From Nocardioides thalensis (GTDB taxonomy: Bacteria > Actinomycetota > Actinomycetes > Propionibacteriales > Nocardioidaceae), in the NCBI RefSeq assembly GCF_013410655.1, contig NZ_JACCFP010000001.1, positions 1,945,501 through 2,009,500 on the forward strand: 64,000 bases of DNA, written 5' to 3'. Made by a program: the position numbers and the translations under genes. The notes under the pieces are model-generated. The model was given only the letters and a program-made list of their open reading frames with translations. It did no database searches and was not told the DNA's origin. Positions 1 through 8,095 of the stretch are shown here, in pieces. Within the stretch, counting starts at the first letter, position 1. Every line of letters starts with the position of its first letter.

Positions 1-381
1 GTCGGGCTCGAGCGCGACCGTGGCCACCTCGCCCGCCGCGATGCGAGGGAGCAGCCGGCCCTTGGCGTCGTCGGTGCCGCCGGCCCGCAGGGCCGCCGTC
101 GCGACGGCCGTCGCCAGCAGCGGCGACGGGGCGAGCGACCGGCCCAGCTCCTCGAGGACGACAGCCGTCTCGAAGAACGTCGCCCCGGCACCGTCGTGCT
201 CCTCGGGGATCGCGAGCGCAGCCACCCCGACCTGCTCGCACAGCGTGGCCCAGAGCGCCTCGTCGTAGCCCAGGGGAGCGGCGATCGCGGCACGCACCGC
301 CGCCGGGTCGGCCTGCTTGGCGAGGACCGCGCGGACGATCGAGGCGAGCTCGGCCTGCTCCTCGCTCAGGGCGAACTCCAT
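1..381 (-). CDS. Acyl-CoA dehydrogenase, FadE33 position (partial, cut by window edge)
   Basis: The first 127 residues of an acyl-CoA dehydrogenase are visible and the rest lies outside the window. The start MEFALSEEQAEL is typical of the N-terminal alpha domain, and the motif AIPEEHDGAGA matches the usual end of that domain. Its ATG overlaps the stop of the upstream gene (TGATG), so it is translationally coupled in the fadD3 operon. By position (fadD3, fadE31, fadE32, fadE33 in mycobacteria) it takes the FadE33 place. In that pathway FadE subunits pair as heteromers acting on ring-opened CoA esters. The exact FadE number is inferred from synteny only. Confidence 0.8.
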   Translation of the reverse strand, partial: MEFALSEEQAELASIVRAVLAKQADPAAVRAAIAAPLGYDEALWATLCEQVGVAALAIPEEHDGAGATFFETAVVLEELGRSLAPSPLLATAVATAALRAGGTDDAKGRLLPRIAAGEVATVALEPD

Positions 382-1028
382 CAGCCCTGCCTCTCCGCGA
401 GGAGGGAGTCGAGGATGCGCCGGCGGTGCTGGGCCGCGGTGCCGTAGGCCGACTGGAGCTCGCGGATCGCGGTGAACCAGGCGCTCAGCTCGAGCTCCTG
501 GGTGTAGCCGATGGCGCCGTGGACCTGGAGGCCCGTGCGGGAGGCGAGGTACGCCGCGTCGCCGGCGCTGACCTTGGCGGCCGAGACGCTGCGCGGGCTC
601 ATGTCCAGGGCCGCGCCGTAGACGAGCGGCCGGGCGAAGTCGAGAGCGATCCGTACGTCGGCCAGGCGGTGCTTGATCGCCTGGTAGGAGCCGATCTCGC
701 GCCCGAACTGGCGGCGCTGCTTCGCGTAGGCGACCGAGTCGGCCAGCACCCGCTCGCCGGCGCCCAGGAGGTAGGCGGCGGTGGCGACGGTGGCGAGCTC
801 GACGTCGTCGGGGACACCCGCCGTCGACGCGACCGCATCCGGGACGGCGTACCTGCCGAGCACCTCGAACGCGACCGCGACCTCGACCGGGGAGGCGTCG
901 ACGGCGAGGTCGTTGATCCCCATCTCGTCGAGGCGCTTCCACAGGTCCGGTGCCGTGCGGTTGCCCGCGACCAACCCGTCGAGCGCGTCGCGGAGCGCGA
1001 CCTGCTCCTCGTCGAGGACGAACTTCAT
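381..1028 (-). CDS. Compact acyl-CoA dehydrogenase-like subunit, FadE32 position
   Basis: This 215-residue protein begins with an acyl-CoA dehydrogenase alpha domain (MKFVLDEEQVALRDAL). From about residue 80 it runs into the C-terminal helical domain, with the YAKQRRQFG segment at about 105 and the VHGAIGYTQE segment near 170. The central beta domain of about 100-140 residues found in normal family members is missing, with no sign of a frameshift. Actinobacterial steroid dehydrogenases work as heteromers in which one subunit lacks catalytic parts, so a reduced partner of the preceding FadE31-like protein is plausible. It overlaps the upstream gene by 4 bases (ATGA) and the next by 1. It takes the place of the 319-residue mycobacterial FadE32 but is much shorter. 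Confidence 0.75.
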   Translation of the reverse strand: MKFVLDEEQVALRDALDGLVAGNRTAPDLWKRLDEMGINDLAVDASPVEVAVAFEVLGRYAVPDAVASTAGVPDDVELATVATAAYLLGAGERVLADSVAYAKQRRQFGREIGSYQAIKHRLADVRIALDFARPLVYGAALDMSPRSVSAAKVSAGDAAYLASRTGLQVHGAIGYTQELELSAWFTAIRELQSAYGTAAQHRRRILDSLLAERQG

Positions 1029-2185
1029 CGACCGGCTCCCTTCGGCTCGCGGGGCAGGCCGAGGATGCGCTCGGCGACGATGTTGCGCTGGATCTCGTTG
1101 GTGCCCGCGTAGATCGGGCCGGACAGCGAGAAGAGATAGCCGTCGAGCCAGCGTGACTCCTCGGTGGCCGCCTCGCCGAGGAGCGCGAGCGCCGTCTCGT
1201 GGAGGGCGACATCCAGCTCGGACCACCAGACCTTGTTCACGGAGCCCGCGGGCCCGATGTCGCCGCCGTCGACGAGCGTGGAGACGGTGCCCCACGTGTA
1301 GAGGCGGTAGGCCTCGGCGCGGATCCAGGCGTCGACGACTCCGGTCGTGGAGGCTTCGCGATCGGGACCGTCGGCGGTGGTGGCGTAGAGGTCGAGCAGC
1401 CTGTCGGCGGCGGCCGTGAAGCGGCCGGGCGAGCGCAGCGAGAGTCCGCGCTCGTTGCCCGCGGTGCTCATCGCGACCCGCCACCCGTCGCCGGGCGCGC
1501 CGAGCACGTCGGAGTCGGGCACGAAAACGTCGTCGAAGAAGACCTCGGCGAACCCCGCCTCGCCGTCGAGCTGCGCGATCGGGCGGACCGTGACGCCGTC
1601 GGCGTCGAGCGGGAAGAGGAAGTAGGTCAGACCGCGGTGCCGCTCCGCCTCCGGGTCGGAGCGGAACAGGCCGAAGCCCCAGTGCGCGAGCGCGGCGCGC
1701 GACGACCACGTCTTCTGACCGTTCAGGACCCAGCCGCCGCGCTCGTCGTCGCGACGCGCTGTCGACTTCAGGGACGCCAGGTCGGAGCCGGCCTCGGGCT
1801 CCGACCAGCACTGCGCCCACACCTTCTCCCCGGTCGCCATCGACGGGAGGAAGCGGTCCTGCTGCTCCGTGGTGCCGTGCTCGAACAGGATCGGGGAGAG
1901 CAGGAAGATCCCGTTCTGGCCGACCCGCAGCGGAGCGTCGGCGCGGTAGTACTCCTCCTCGAACAGCACCCACTCGACCAGTGACGCGCCGCGGCCGTGG
2001 TAGTCCTCGGGCCACGACACGACCGACCAGCGCGCCGCGGCCAGCCTCGCCTCCCACTCCTGGTGGAGCACGAAGCCCTCCGGGGTGTCGAGCGAGGGCA
2101 GCGGCTCTGCCGGCACGTTGGCGGCCAGCCACTCCCGCGCCTCCTGCTGGAAGGCGCGCTCGGAATCGGTCAGGTCAAGATCCAC
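1025..2185 (-). CDS. fadE31: Acyl-CoA dehydrogenase, FadE31-like
   Basis: A full-length 386-residue acyl-CoA dehydrogenase. The N-terminal alpha domain starts MDLDLTDSERAF; the flavin-binding segment WSEPEAGSDLASLK and the WVLNGQKTWSS strand follow near residues 130-160; and the C-terminal YAGTNEIQRNIVAERILGLP segment closes the FAD site. Start codon is GTG at 2185, overlapping the end of fadD3 by 11 bases. In mycobacteria FadE31 with FadE32 acts late in HIP breakdown, after ring C has been opened. The numbering comes from operon order (fadD3 immediately upstream) and length (377 in M. tuberculosis). Family membership is certain; the exact substrate is inferred. Confidence 0.85.
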   Translation of the reverse strand: MDLDLTDSERAFQQEAREWLAANVPAEPLPSLDTPEGFVLHQEWEARLAAARWSVVSWPEDYHGRGASLVEWVLFEEEYYRADAPLRVGQNGIFLLSPILFEHGTTEQQDRFLPSMATGEKVWAQCWSEPEAGSDLASLKSTARRDDERGGWVLNGQKTWSSRAALAHWGFGLFRSDPEAERHRGLTYFLFPLDADGVTVRPIAQLDGEAGFAEVFFDDVFVPDSDVLGAPGDGWRVAMSTAGNERGLSLRSPGRFTAAADRLLDLYATTADGPDREASTTGVVDAWIRAEAYRLYTWGTVSTLVDGGDIGPAGSVNKVWWSELDVALHETALALLGEAATEESRWLDGYLFSLSGPIYAGTNEIQRNIVAERILGLPREPKGAGR

Positions 2186-3677
2186 TGCGCAGCTCCGTCT
2201 TCAGTACCTTGCCGGACAGGTTCCGCGGCAGCACGTCGATGTGCTCGACGTGTCGCGGCACCTTGAAGTTGGCGAGCCGCTCCTTCGCGAACGCGACCAC
2301 CTCGTCCGCGGTCGCCGTACCGACGACGAACGCCTTGCCCACCTCGCCCATCCGCTCGTCGGGCACACCGACGACCGCGACGTCGTCGACGCCGTCGAGC
2401 CGCATCAGCGCCTGCTCGACCTCGGCGGGATAGACGTTGAAGCCGCCTGAGATGTACATGTCCTTGAGGCGGTCGGTGATCCGAAGGTTGCCGGCCTCGT
2501 CCAGCTCGCCGATGTCGCCGGTGTGCAGCCAGCCGTCGGAGTCGATCGCCTCGGCGGTGGCCTCGGGATCGTCGAGGTAGCCGAGCATCACGTAATCACC
2601 GCGCACCAGCAGCTCGCCGCCGTCGCCGATGCGCGTCTCCATCCCGGGGATCGCGCGGCCGCAGGTCGTCGCGACCAGCTCGGCGGGGTCCCCGTCGCGG
2701 CACATGGTGACGACGACGGCCTCGGTCATGCCGAACGCGGTCACGACCTGGTCGATGCCGAGCTCCTCACGCATCCGCTCGATCAGGACGACCGGCACGA
2801 CCGCCGCGCCGGTCACCGCGAGCCGGAGGCTGGAGAGGTCGCGCGAGGCGCGGCCGGGAGCGGTGAGCAGCGACTGGTAGATCGTCGGCGCTCCGGGCAG
2901 CAGCGTGATCCGCTCCCGCTCGATCAGCTCCATCGTGCGGTCGACGTCGAACGTCGCCACCGGGTAGAGCGTCGCGCCGGTCAGCAGGCCGACCACGATG
3001 CCGATCTTGTAGCCGAACGAGTGGAAGAACGGGTTGACCACGAGGTAGCGGTCGTCGGCGGTCACGCCGCCGAGCTCCGCCCAGGCCCGCGCCACGCCGA
3101 TCGTCTGCCGGTGGGCGCTCATCGCGCCCTTGGCGCGTCCGGTCGTGCCGGAGGTGAAGAGGATGTCGGCGACGTCGTCCGGCAGGACCGCGTCGGCGCG
3201 CGCCTCGACCTCGTCGGCCGCGACCTCCCGGACGTGGCGCTCCCCTCCCCGGTGGTCCAACGAGAGACGTGCGAGGTTGCCCATCGCGCGCACGGTCTCG
3301 AGACGGCTGGCGGCGCGCAGGTCGGCGATCTGGGACTTGCCGAGGAAGCCGTCGTGCACCAGCACGGTGGTCGCCGCGGTGCGGTCGACCAGGTCGGCGA
3401 CCTCGTGAGCGGTGTAGCGCGAGTTGGCCGGGACCAGGGTGGCGCCGGCGTACGTCGTCGCGAGCGCCGCGATCACCCACTCGATGCTGTTGGGGCCCCA
3501 GATGACCACCCGCTCCTGCGGCGCGAGTCCGTGACCGACCAGCCGGCCGGCGAGCTCGCGCACCCGTGCGAGCAGGTCGGCGAAGGTCAGGGTGGTGTCA
3601 CCCTCCACGTAGGCCGGCTTGTCGCCGTACCTCTCCGCCGCCTCCCGCAAGAGTGCAGGGATCGTGTCAGCAGCCAT
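2175..3677 (-). CDS. fadD3: HIP-CoA ligase FadD3
   Basis: A 500-residue AMP-forming acyl-CoA synthetase with the P-loop FTSGTTGRAKG (about 175), the substrate-pocket stretch NPFFHSFGYK, the GWLHTGDIG motif and the C-terminal hinge ITDRLKDMYISGGFNVYP. In mycobacteria FadD3 adds CoA to 3aα-H-4α(3'-propanoate)-7aβ-methylhexahydro-1,5-indanedione, committing the C/D rings to breakdown. Length (503 in M. tuberculosis) and position, divergent from fadE30 and followed by fadE31-33, support this. The ATG at 3677 has no Shine-Dalgarno sequence but is preceded by TAGGCT with 7 bases between, which suggests a leaderless transcript. That -10 box touches the palindromic operator at 3689-3708. Confidence 0.9.
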   Translation of the reverse strand: MAADTIPALLREAAERYGDKPAYVEGDTTLTFADLLARVRELAGRLVGHGLAPQERVVIWGPNSIEWVIAALATTYAGATLVPANSRYTAHEVADLVDRTAATTVLVHDGFLGKSQIADLRAASRLETVRAMGNLARLSLDHRGGERHVREVAADEVEARADAVLPDDVADILFTSGTTGRAKGAMSAHRQTIGVARAWAELGGVTADDRYLVVNPFFHSFGYKIGIVVGLLTGATLYPVATFDVDRTMELIERERITLLPGAPTIYQSLLTAPGRASRDLSSLRLAVTGAAVVPVVLIERMREELGIDQVVTAFGMTEAVVVTMCRDGDPAELVATTCGRAIPGMETRIGDGGELLVRGDYVMLGYLDDPEATAEAIDSDGWLHTGDIGELDEAGNLRITDRLKDMYISGGFNVYPAEVEQALMRLDGVDDVAVVGVPDERMGEVGKAFVVGTATADEVVAFAKERLANFKVPRHVEHIDVLPRNLSGKVLKTELRSGS

Positions 3678-3688
3678 GACCGGCAGCC

Positions 3689-3708
3689 TACCAAGCATTT
3701 GCTTGGTA
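3689..3708. promoter_or_regulatory. Probable KstR2 operator between fadD3 and fadE30
   Basis: A perfect inverted repeat with 9-base arms TACCAAGCA and TGCTTGGTA around TT. It lies in the 41-base gap between divergent fadD3 and fadE30 and overlaps or touches both likely -10 boxes (TAGGCT leftward at 3690-3685, TATGGT rightward at 3707-3712). The same arms recur at 17652-17679. The half-sites CAAG and CTTG match the published KstR2 motif as I remember it, but here 6 bases separate them rather than 2. The kstR2 gene lies in the rightward operon, so it probably represses itself. Confidence 0.8.
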
Positions 3709-3718
3709 TGGTGAGGCC

Positions 3719-4942
3719 GTGGACCTGACCGAGAGCGCCGAGGACGCGGCCTTCCGTGCAGAGGTGCGCGCCTGGCTCGAGGACAACCTCGCCGGCGAGT
3801 GGGGCGCGTTGCGGGGGCTCGGCGGCCCCGGCCGCGAGCACGAGGCCCACGACGAGCGCCACGAGTGGAACCGCCACCTGGCGGCGCACGGATGGACCGC
3901 GCTCGGGTGGCCGGAGGAGCACGGCGGCCGCGGCCTGTCGCTGTGGCAGCAGGTGATCTTCCACGAGGAGTACGCACGCGCCGACGCACCGGCCGGCGTC
4001 AACCACCTCGGCGAGACGCTGCTCGGCCCGACCCTGATCGCGTTCGGCACGCCGGAGCAGCAACAGCGGTTCCTGCCGAGGATCAGGGCGGTCGACGAGC
4101 TGTGGGCGCAGGGCTACTCCGAGCCCGGCGCCGGATCCGACCTCGCGGCCGTGCAGACCAAGGCCAGGCTCGACGGTGGGCAATGGGTGATCGACGGCCA
4201 GAAGGTGTGGACGTCGATGGCGCACGTGTCCGACTGGTGCTTCGTGGTCGCGCGCACCGAGACCGGCTCGTCGCGGCACCACGGCCTGAGCTTCCTCCTC
4301 GTGCCGCTCCGGCAGAACGGCGAGCCCGCGCCCGGGGTGGAGATCCGCCCGATCGAGCAGCTGACCGGCGGGTCGGAGTTCAACGAGGTCTTCTTCACCG
4401 GGGCCCGCACCGCTGCGGACCTGGTGGTCGGCGAGCCCGGCCGGGGGTGGGGCGTCGCCATGGGCCTGCTCGGCTTCGAGCGCGGCGTCTCGACGCTGGG
4501 CCAGACCGTCGGCTTCACGCGCGAGCTCGACGGCGTGGTGGCCAGGGCGCGGGAGAACGGTTCGATCGACGACCCGCTCGTGCGCGACCGGCTCGCCGCG
4601 CTGAAGGTCGAGCTGTCCGCGATCCGCTCCTTCGCACTGCGGTCGCTCGCGCTCGTGGAGGGCGGCCAGGACTCGGCCGCCGGCGGGGGAGCGGGCTCGA
4701 TCTTCAAGCTCGCCTGGGCGCGCTGGCACCGCCGGCTCGGCGAGGTCGCGATGGACGTCGCCGGTGCCGAGGGGCTGCTGACTCGGTCGGCCTCGACCCC
4801 CGGCGACTACGACCTCGACGAGCACCAGCGGCTCTTCCTCTTCTCGCGCGCCGACACGATCTACGGCGGCAGCGACGAGATCCAGCTCAACATCCTCGCC
4901 GAGCGCGTGCTCGGCCTGCCGCGCGAACCCAAGGGGGCCTGA
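3719..4942 (+). CDS. fadE30: Acyl-CoA dehydrogenase FadE30-like (HIP-CoA)
   Basis: A 407-residue acyl-CoA dehydrogenase with the flavin-binding segment GYSEPGAGSDLAAVQ, the WVIDGQKVWTS strand and the C-terminal YGGSDEIQLNILAERVLG segment. In mycobacteria FadE30 carries out the first dehydrogenation of HIP-CoA after FadD3. It is divergent from fadD3 and followed without a gap by an IpdF-like reductase and kstR2, the same neighbourhood as Rv3560c. GTG start at 3719: TATGGT lies 6 bases upstream and there is no Shine-Dalgarno, so translation is probably leaderless, with the operator palindrome ending inside the -10 box. Confidence 0.9.
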   Translation: MDLTESAEDAAFRAEVRAWLEDNLAGEWGALRGLGGPGREHEAHDERHEWNRHLAAHGWTALGWPEEHGGRGLSLWQQVIFHEEYARADAPAGVNHLGETLLGPTLIAFGTPEQQQRFLPRIRAVDELWAQGYSEPGAGSDLAAVQTKARLDGGQWVIDGQKVWTSMAHVSDWCFVVARTETGSSRHHGLSFLLVPLRQNGEPAPGVEIRPIEQLTGGSEFNEVFFTGARTAADLVVGEPGRGWGVAMGLLGFERGVSTLGQTVGFTRELDGVVARARENGSIDDPLVRDRLAALKVELSAIRSFALRSLALVEGGQDSAAGGGAGSIFKLAWARWHRRLGEVAMDVAGAEGLLTRSASTPGDYDLDEHQRLFLFSRADTIYGGSDEIQLNILAERVLGLPREPKGA

Positions 4943-5746
4943 ATGACCGCCGTCCGTCCCGAGCAGCCCATGCCGGACTACCTCCCCGGCCACGACCTGC
5001 TGGCAGGAAAGGTGGTCGTCGTGACGGCCGCCGCCGGCGCCGGCATCGGCGCGGCCGTCGTCCGGCGTGCCCTGGAGGAGGGTGCGAAGGCGGTCGTCTT
5101 CAGCGACACCCACGCACGACGCCTGGCGGAGGCCGAGGAGCTTCTGGCCAAGGAGTTCGGCGCCGACCGGGTGCGGCAGCTGGTCTGCGACGTGACCGAC
5201 GAGGCGCAGGTGGGCGCCCTGCTCGACGTGGCCGACGAGCTCGGCGGTGTCGACGTCATGATCAACAACGCCGGGCTGGGCGGCACCTCGAGCATCCTGG
5301 AGATGACCGACGACGAGTGGAACAAGGTCCTCGACATCACGTTGACCGGCACCATGCGGTGCATCCGCGCCGTCGGCCAGCGGTTCGTCGCGGCCGGCAA
5401 GCAGGGCGTGATCGTCAACAACGCCTCCGTCATCGGCTGGCGCGCGCAGGAGGGGCAGGCGCACTACGCCGCGGCGAAGGCCGGCGTCATGGCGCTCACC
5501 CGCTGCGCCGCGCTCGACCTGGCGCCGTACGGCATCCGGGTCAACGCGGTCTCGCCCAGCCTGGCGATGCACCCGTTCTTGGAGAAGGTCACCTCGCCCG
5601 AGCTGCTCGCCGAGCTCAAGCAGCGCGAGGCGTTCGGCCGGGCGGCGGCGCCGTGGGAGGTCGCGAACGTGATGGTGTTCCTCGCGAGCGGGTACTCGTC
5701 GTACCTGACCGGCGAGGTCGTCTCGGTGAGCAGCCAGCATGCCTGA
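4943..5746 (+). CDS. ipdF: Short-chain dehydrogenase IpdF-like
   Basis: A 267-residue short-chain dehydrogenase/reductase. The N-terminal nucleotide-binding region reads VVVTAAAGAGIGAAV, followed by NNAGLGG and the catalytic Ser (NNASVIGW), Tyr and Lys (YAAAKAG). It starts directly after the fadE30 stop and ends overlapping kstR2 by 8 bases. The mycobacterial gene in this place (Rv3559c, IpdF) acts on the ring-C oxygen of the HIP-CoA intermediate, interconverting oxo and hydroxy forms. The assignment rests on family, catalytic residues and operon order; cofactor preference cannot be read from the sequence. Confidence 0.85.
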   Translation: MTAVRPEQPMPDYLPGHDLLAGKVVVVTAAAGAGIGAAVVRRALEEGAKAVVFSDTHARRLAEAEELLAKEFGADRVRQLVCDVTDEAQVGALLDVADELGGVDVMINNAGLGGTSSILEMTDDEWNKVLDITLTGTMRCIRAVGQRFVAAGKQGVIVNNASVIGWRAQEGQAHYAAAKAGVMALTRCAALDLAPYGIRVNAVSPSLAMHPFLEKVTSPELLAELKQREAFGRAAAPWEVANVMVFLASGYSSYLTGEVVSVSSQHA

Positions 5747-6335
5747 GCCGACCACCGTCGAGGCGCGCACCCGGCGCACCGAGCTGCTCGCGATCGCCGC
5801 GCAGCTCTTCGCCGACAAGGGCTTCCGCAACACGACCGTGCGCGACATCGCGGACGCTGCGGGCATCCTGTCCGGCTCGCTCTACCACCACTTCGACTCC
5901 AAGGAATCCATGGTCGACGAGATCCTCTCGACCTTCCAGGAGGAGCTCTTCGGCCAGTACGACGCGATCCTCGCCAGCGACGACGACGCGCGGACCAAGC
6001 TCGAGCGCGCCGTCCGGGTCTCGTTCGAGGCGATCGAGAACCACCCGCACGAGGTCGCGATCTACCAGAACGACGCCGACTTCCTCGGCACGTTCGACCG
6101 CTTCGGCTATCTCAAGGACCGCAACGCGCAGTCCCGCCAGGTGTGGGTCACGCTGATCGAGGAGGGCGTCCGGACCGGCGTCCTCCGCGACGACCTCGAC
6201 GTGACCCTGACCTACCGCTTCATCCGCGACACGGTGTGGGTCGCCGTCCGGTGGTACCGCCCCGGGCGAGGGCTCAGCCACACCGACATCGCCGACCAGT
6301 ACGTCCGCATCCTCCTCGACGGGATATCTGCATGA
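5739..6335 (+). CDS. kstR2: TetR-family repressor KstR2
   Basis: A 198-residue TetR regulator. The helix-turn-helix spans about residues 15-60 (FADKGFRNTTVRDIADAAG, then ILSGSLYHHFDSKE). The C-terminal ligand domain contains YRFIRDTVWVAVRWYRPG, which I recognise from mycobacterial KstR2. KstR2 represses the HIP operons and is released by HIP-CoA. It is nested between ipdF (8-base overlap) and fadA6 (ATGA overlap), the mycobacterial order without the intervening PPE gene. Its likely targets here are the palindromes at 3689-3708 and 17652-17679, the first of which drives its own operon. Confidence 0.93.
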   Translation: MPEPTTVEARTRRTELLAIAAQLFADKGFRNTTVRDIADAAGILSGSLYHHFDSKESMVDEILSTFQEELFGQYDAILASDDDARTKLERAVRVSFEAIENHPHEVAIYQNDADFLGTFDRFGYLKDRNAQSRQVWVTLIEEGVRTGVLRDDLDVTLTYRFIRDTVWVAVRWYRPGRGLSHTDIADQYVRILLDGISA

Positions 6336-7513
6336 AACACCTCGACCCGCGCGCCGCCTACATCGTCGACGCGGTCCGCACCCCGGTCGGCAAGCGCGGT
6401 GGCGCCCTCGCCGGCGTCCACTCCGCCGACCTCGCCGCTCACACGATCTCCGCGCTGGTCGATCGCACGGGCATCGACCCGGGCGCGGTCGACGACGTCA
6501 TCCTCGGGTGCTGCGACACGATCGGCTCGCAGGCCGGCGACGTCGCGCGTACGGCGTGGCTCGTCGCGGGACTGCCGGACCACGTGCCCGGCGTGACCAT
6601 CGACCGCCAGTGCGGGTCGTCGCAGCAGGCGGTGCACTTCGCCGCACAGGGAGTGATGTCCGGGACCCAGGACCTGGTCGTGGCCGGCGGCGTGCAGAAC
6701 ATGAGCGCCATCCCGATCTCGGCCGCGATGGTCGTCGGCCAGCAGTACGGCTTCACGACGCCGTTCGCGGAGTCTCCCGGCTGGCTGAAGAGGTACGGCG
6801 ACCAGGAGGTCTCACAATTCCGCTCGGCCGAGATGATCGCCGAGAAGTGGGACCTCTCCCGGGAAGAGATGGAGGAGTTCGCCCTCGCGTCGCACCAGCG
6901 CGCGAAGGCCGCCATCGCGGAGGGGCGGTTCGACCGCGAGATCGTGCCGTTCGCGCTCGAGGACGGCACCGTGTTCGGGACCGACCAGTGCCCGCGGGAG
7001 ACCTCGCTGGAGAAGATGGCGGGGCTCGAGCCGCTGGCGCCGGGCGGGCGCATCACCGCGGGCGTCGCCTCCCAGATCTGTGACGCGTCATCCGCGCTGC
7101 TCGTCGCGTCGGCCCGCGCCGTGGAGGAGCACGGCCTCACGCCGCGGGCGCGGATCGTGCACCTGTCGGTGCGCGGCGACGACCCGGTCTGGATGCTCAC
7201 CGGCCCCATCAACGCGACCAAGCACGCCCTGGACAGGGCCGGGATGACGATCGACGACATCGATCTCTTCGAGTGCAACGAGGCGTTCGCGCCGGTCGTG
7301 CTCGCGTGGATGAAGGAGACCGGCGCTCCGCACGAGAAGGTCAACGTCAACGGCGGCGGCATCGCGCTGGGTCACCCGATCGGCGCCACCGGCACCCGGC
7401 TGATGACCACCCTGCTCAACGAGCTCGAGCGCACCGGGGGTCGCTTCGGCCTCCAGACGATGTGCGAGGGCGGCGGCCAGGCCAACGTCACCATCATCGA
7501 GCGGCTCGGCTGA
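6332..7513 (+). CDS. fadA6: Thiolase FadA6
   Basis: A 393-residue thiolase with the nucleophile Cys94 in DRQCGSSQQ, the NEAFAP motif, the GHPIGATG histidine and the second cysteine in TMCEGGGQA, so all catalytic residues are present. In the HIP pathway FadA6 releases acetyl-CoA from a ring-opened intermediate. It is the last gene of the fadE30-ipdF-kstR2-fadA6 operon and its ATG overlaps the kstR2 stop. After it the steroid genes stop for 6.6 kb and resume with the IpdC-IpdB-IpdA-EchA20 block on the other strand. Confidence 0.9.
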   Translation: MKHLDPRAAYIVDAVRTPVGKRGGALAGVHSADLAAHTISALVDRTGIDPGAVDDVILGCCDTIGSQAGDVARTAWLVAGLPDHVPGVTIDRQCGSSQQAVHFAAQGVMSGTQDLVVAGGVQNMSAIPISAAMVVGQQYGFTTPFAESPGWLKRYGDQEVSQFRSAEMIAEKWDLSREEMEEFALASHQRAKAAIAEGRFDREIVPFALEDGTVFGTDQCPRETSLEKMAGLEPLAPGGRITAGVASQICDASSALLVASARAVEEHGLTPRARIVHLSVRGDDPVWMLTGPINATKHALDRAGMTIDDIDLFECNEAFAPVVLAWMKETGAPHEKVNVNGGGIALGHPIGATGTRLMTTLLNELERTGGRFGLQTMCEGGGQANVTIIERLG

Positions 7514-7585
7514 ATCCCTCGACCCGGCACAGAACCCCGCCGGTGTCCTCTGCGTAGTGGAGGATGACACCTGAGGGGAGAGCTG

Positions 7586-8095
7586 ATGCTCGGATCGAAT
7601 GACACCGAGTTCGACGAGTTCGCCGTCGTGGCCTGGCCACGGTTGCGACGGATCGGCTACCTGCTGACCGGCGACCACCACCTTGCGGAGGACCTCGCGC
7701 AGACCGCGCTGGTCCGCACCTACGCCTCGTGGCGGCGGGTACGTCGCAACGACGCCTCGGCGTACTCGCGCCGGGTGCTGATCAACCTCAACATCGACCG
7801 GATTCGTCGGAAGCGCATCACCGAGGTCGGCGACGGCGCGCTGGCGGCCATACCGTCGAGCGACGACGGCGGCCGTGCGGAGGACCGTGACCAGATCGTG
7901 CGGCTCCTCGACGGACTGACGGAGAAGGAGCGAAGGGTCGTGGTGCTGCGGCACTACTGCGACCTCAGCGAGGCCGACGTCGCGCAGGAGCTCCGCATCG
8001 CGCCGGGCACGGTCAAGAGCACGCTCGCTCGCGCCCTCCAGAAGCTTCGGGTGTCGGTCCAGTCCGAGAACGAGGCCGTAGGAGGCACCCGATGA
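7586..8095 (+). CDS. SigE-family sigma factor
   Basis: A 169-residue ECF-type sigma factor of the actinobacterial SigE group. Region 2 spans about residues 15-80 (RIGYLLTGDHHLAEDLAQTA), and region 4 lies at about 105-155 (LTEKERRVVVLRHYCDLSE, with the helix-turn-helix VAQELRIAPGTVKSTLARAL). A strong Shine-Dalgarno (GGGGAGA) precedes the ATG. The next gene, a one-pass membrane protein, overlaps by 4 bases (ATGA) and may be its partner. This gene begins the block of non-steroid genes splitting the HIP cluster. Confidence 0.88.
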   Translation: MLGSNDTEFDEFAVVAWPRLRRIGYLLTGDHHLAEDLAQTALVRTYASWRRVRRNDASAYSRRVLINLNIDRIRRKRITEVGDGALAAIPSSDDGGRAEDRDQIVRLLDGLTEKERRVVVLRHYCDLSEADVAQELRIAPGTVKSTLARALQKLRVSVQSENEAVGGTR

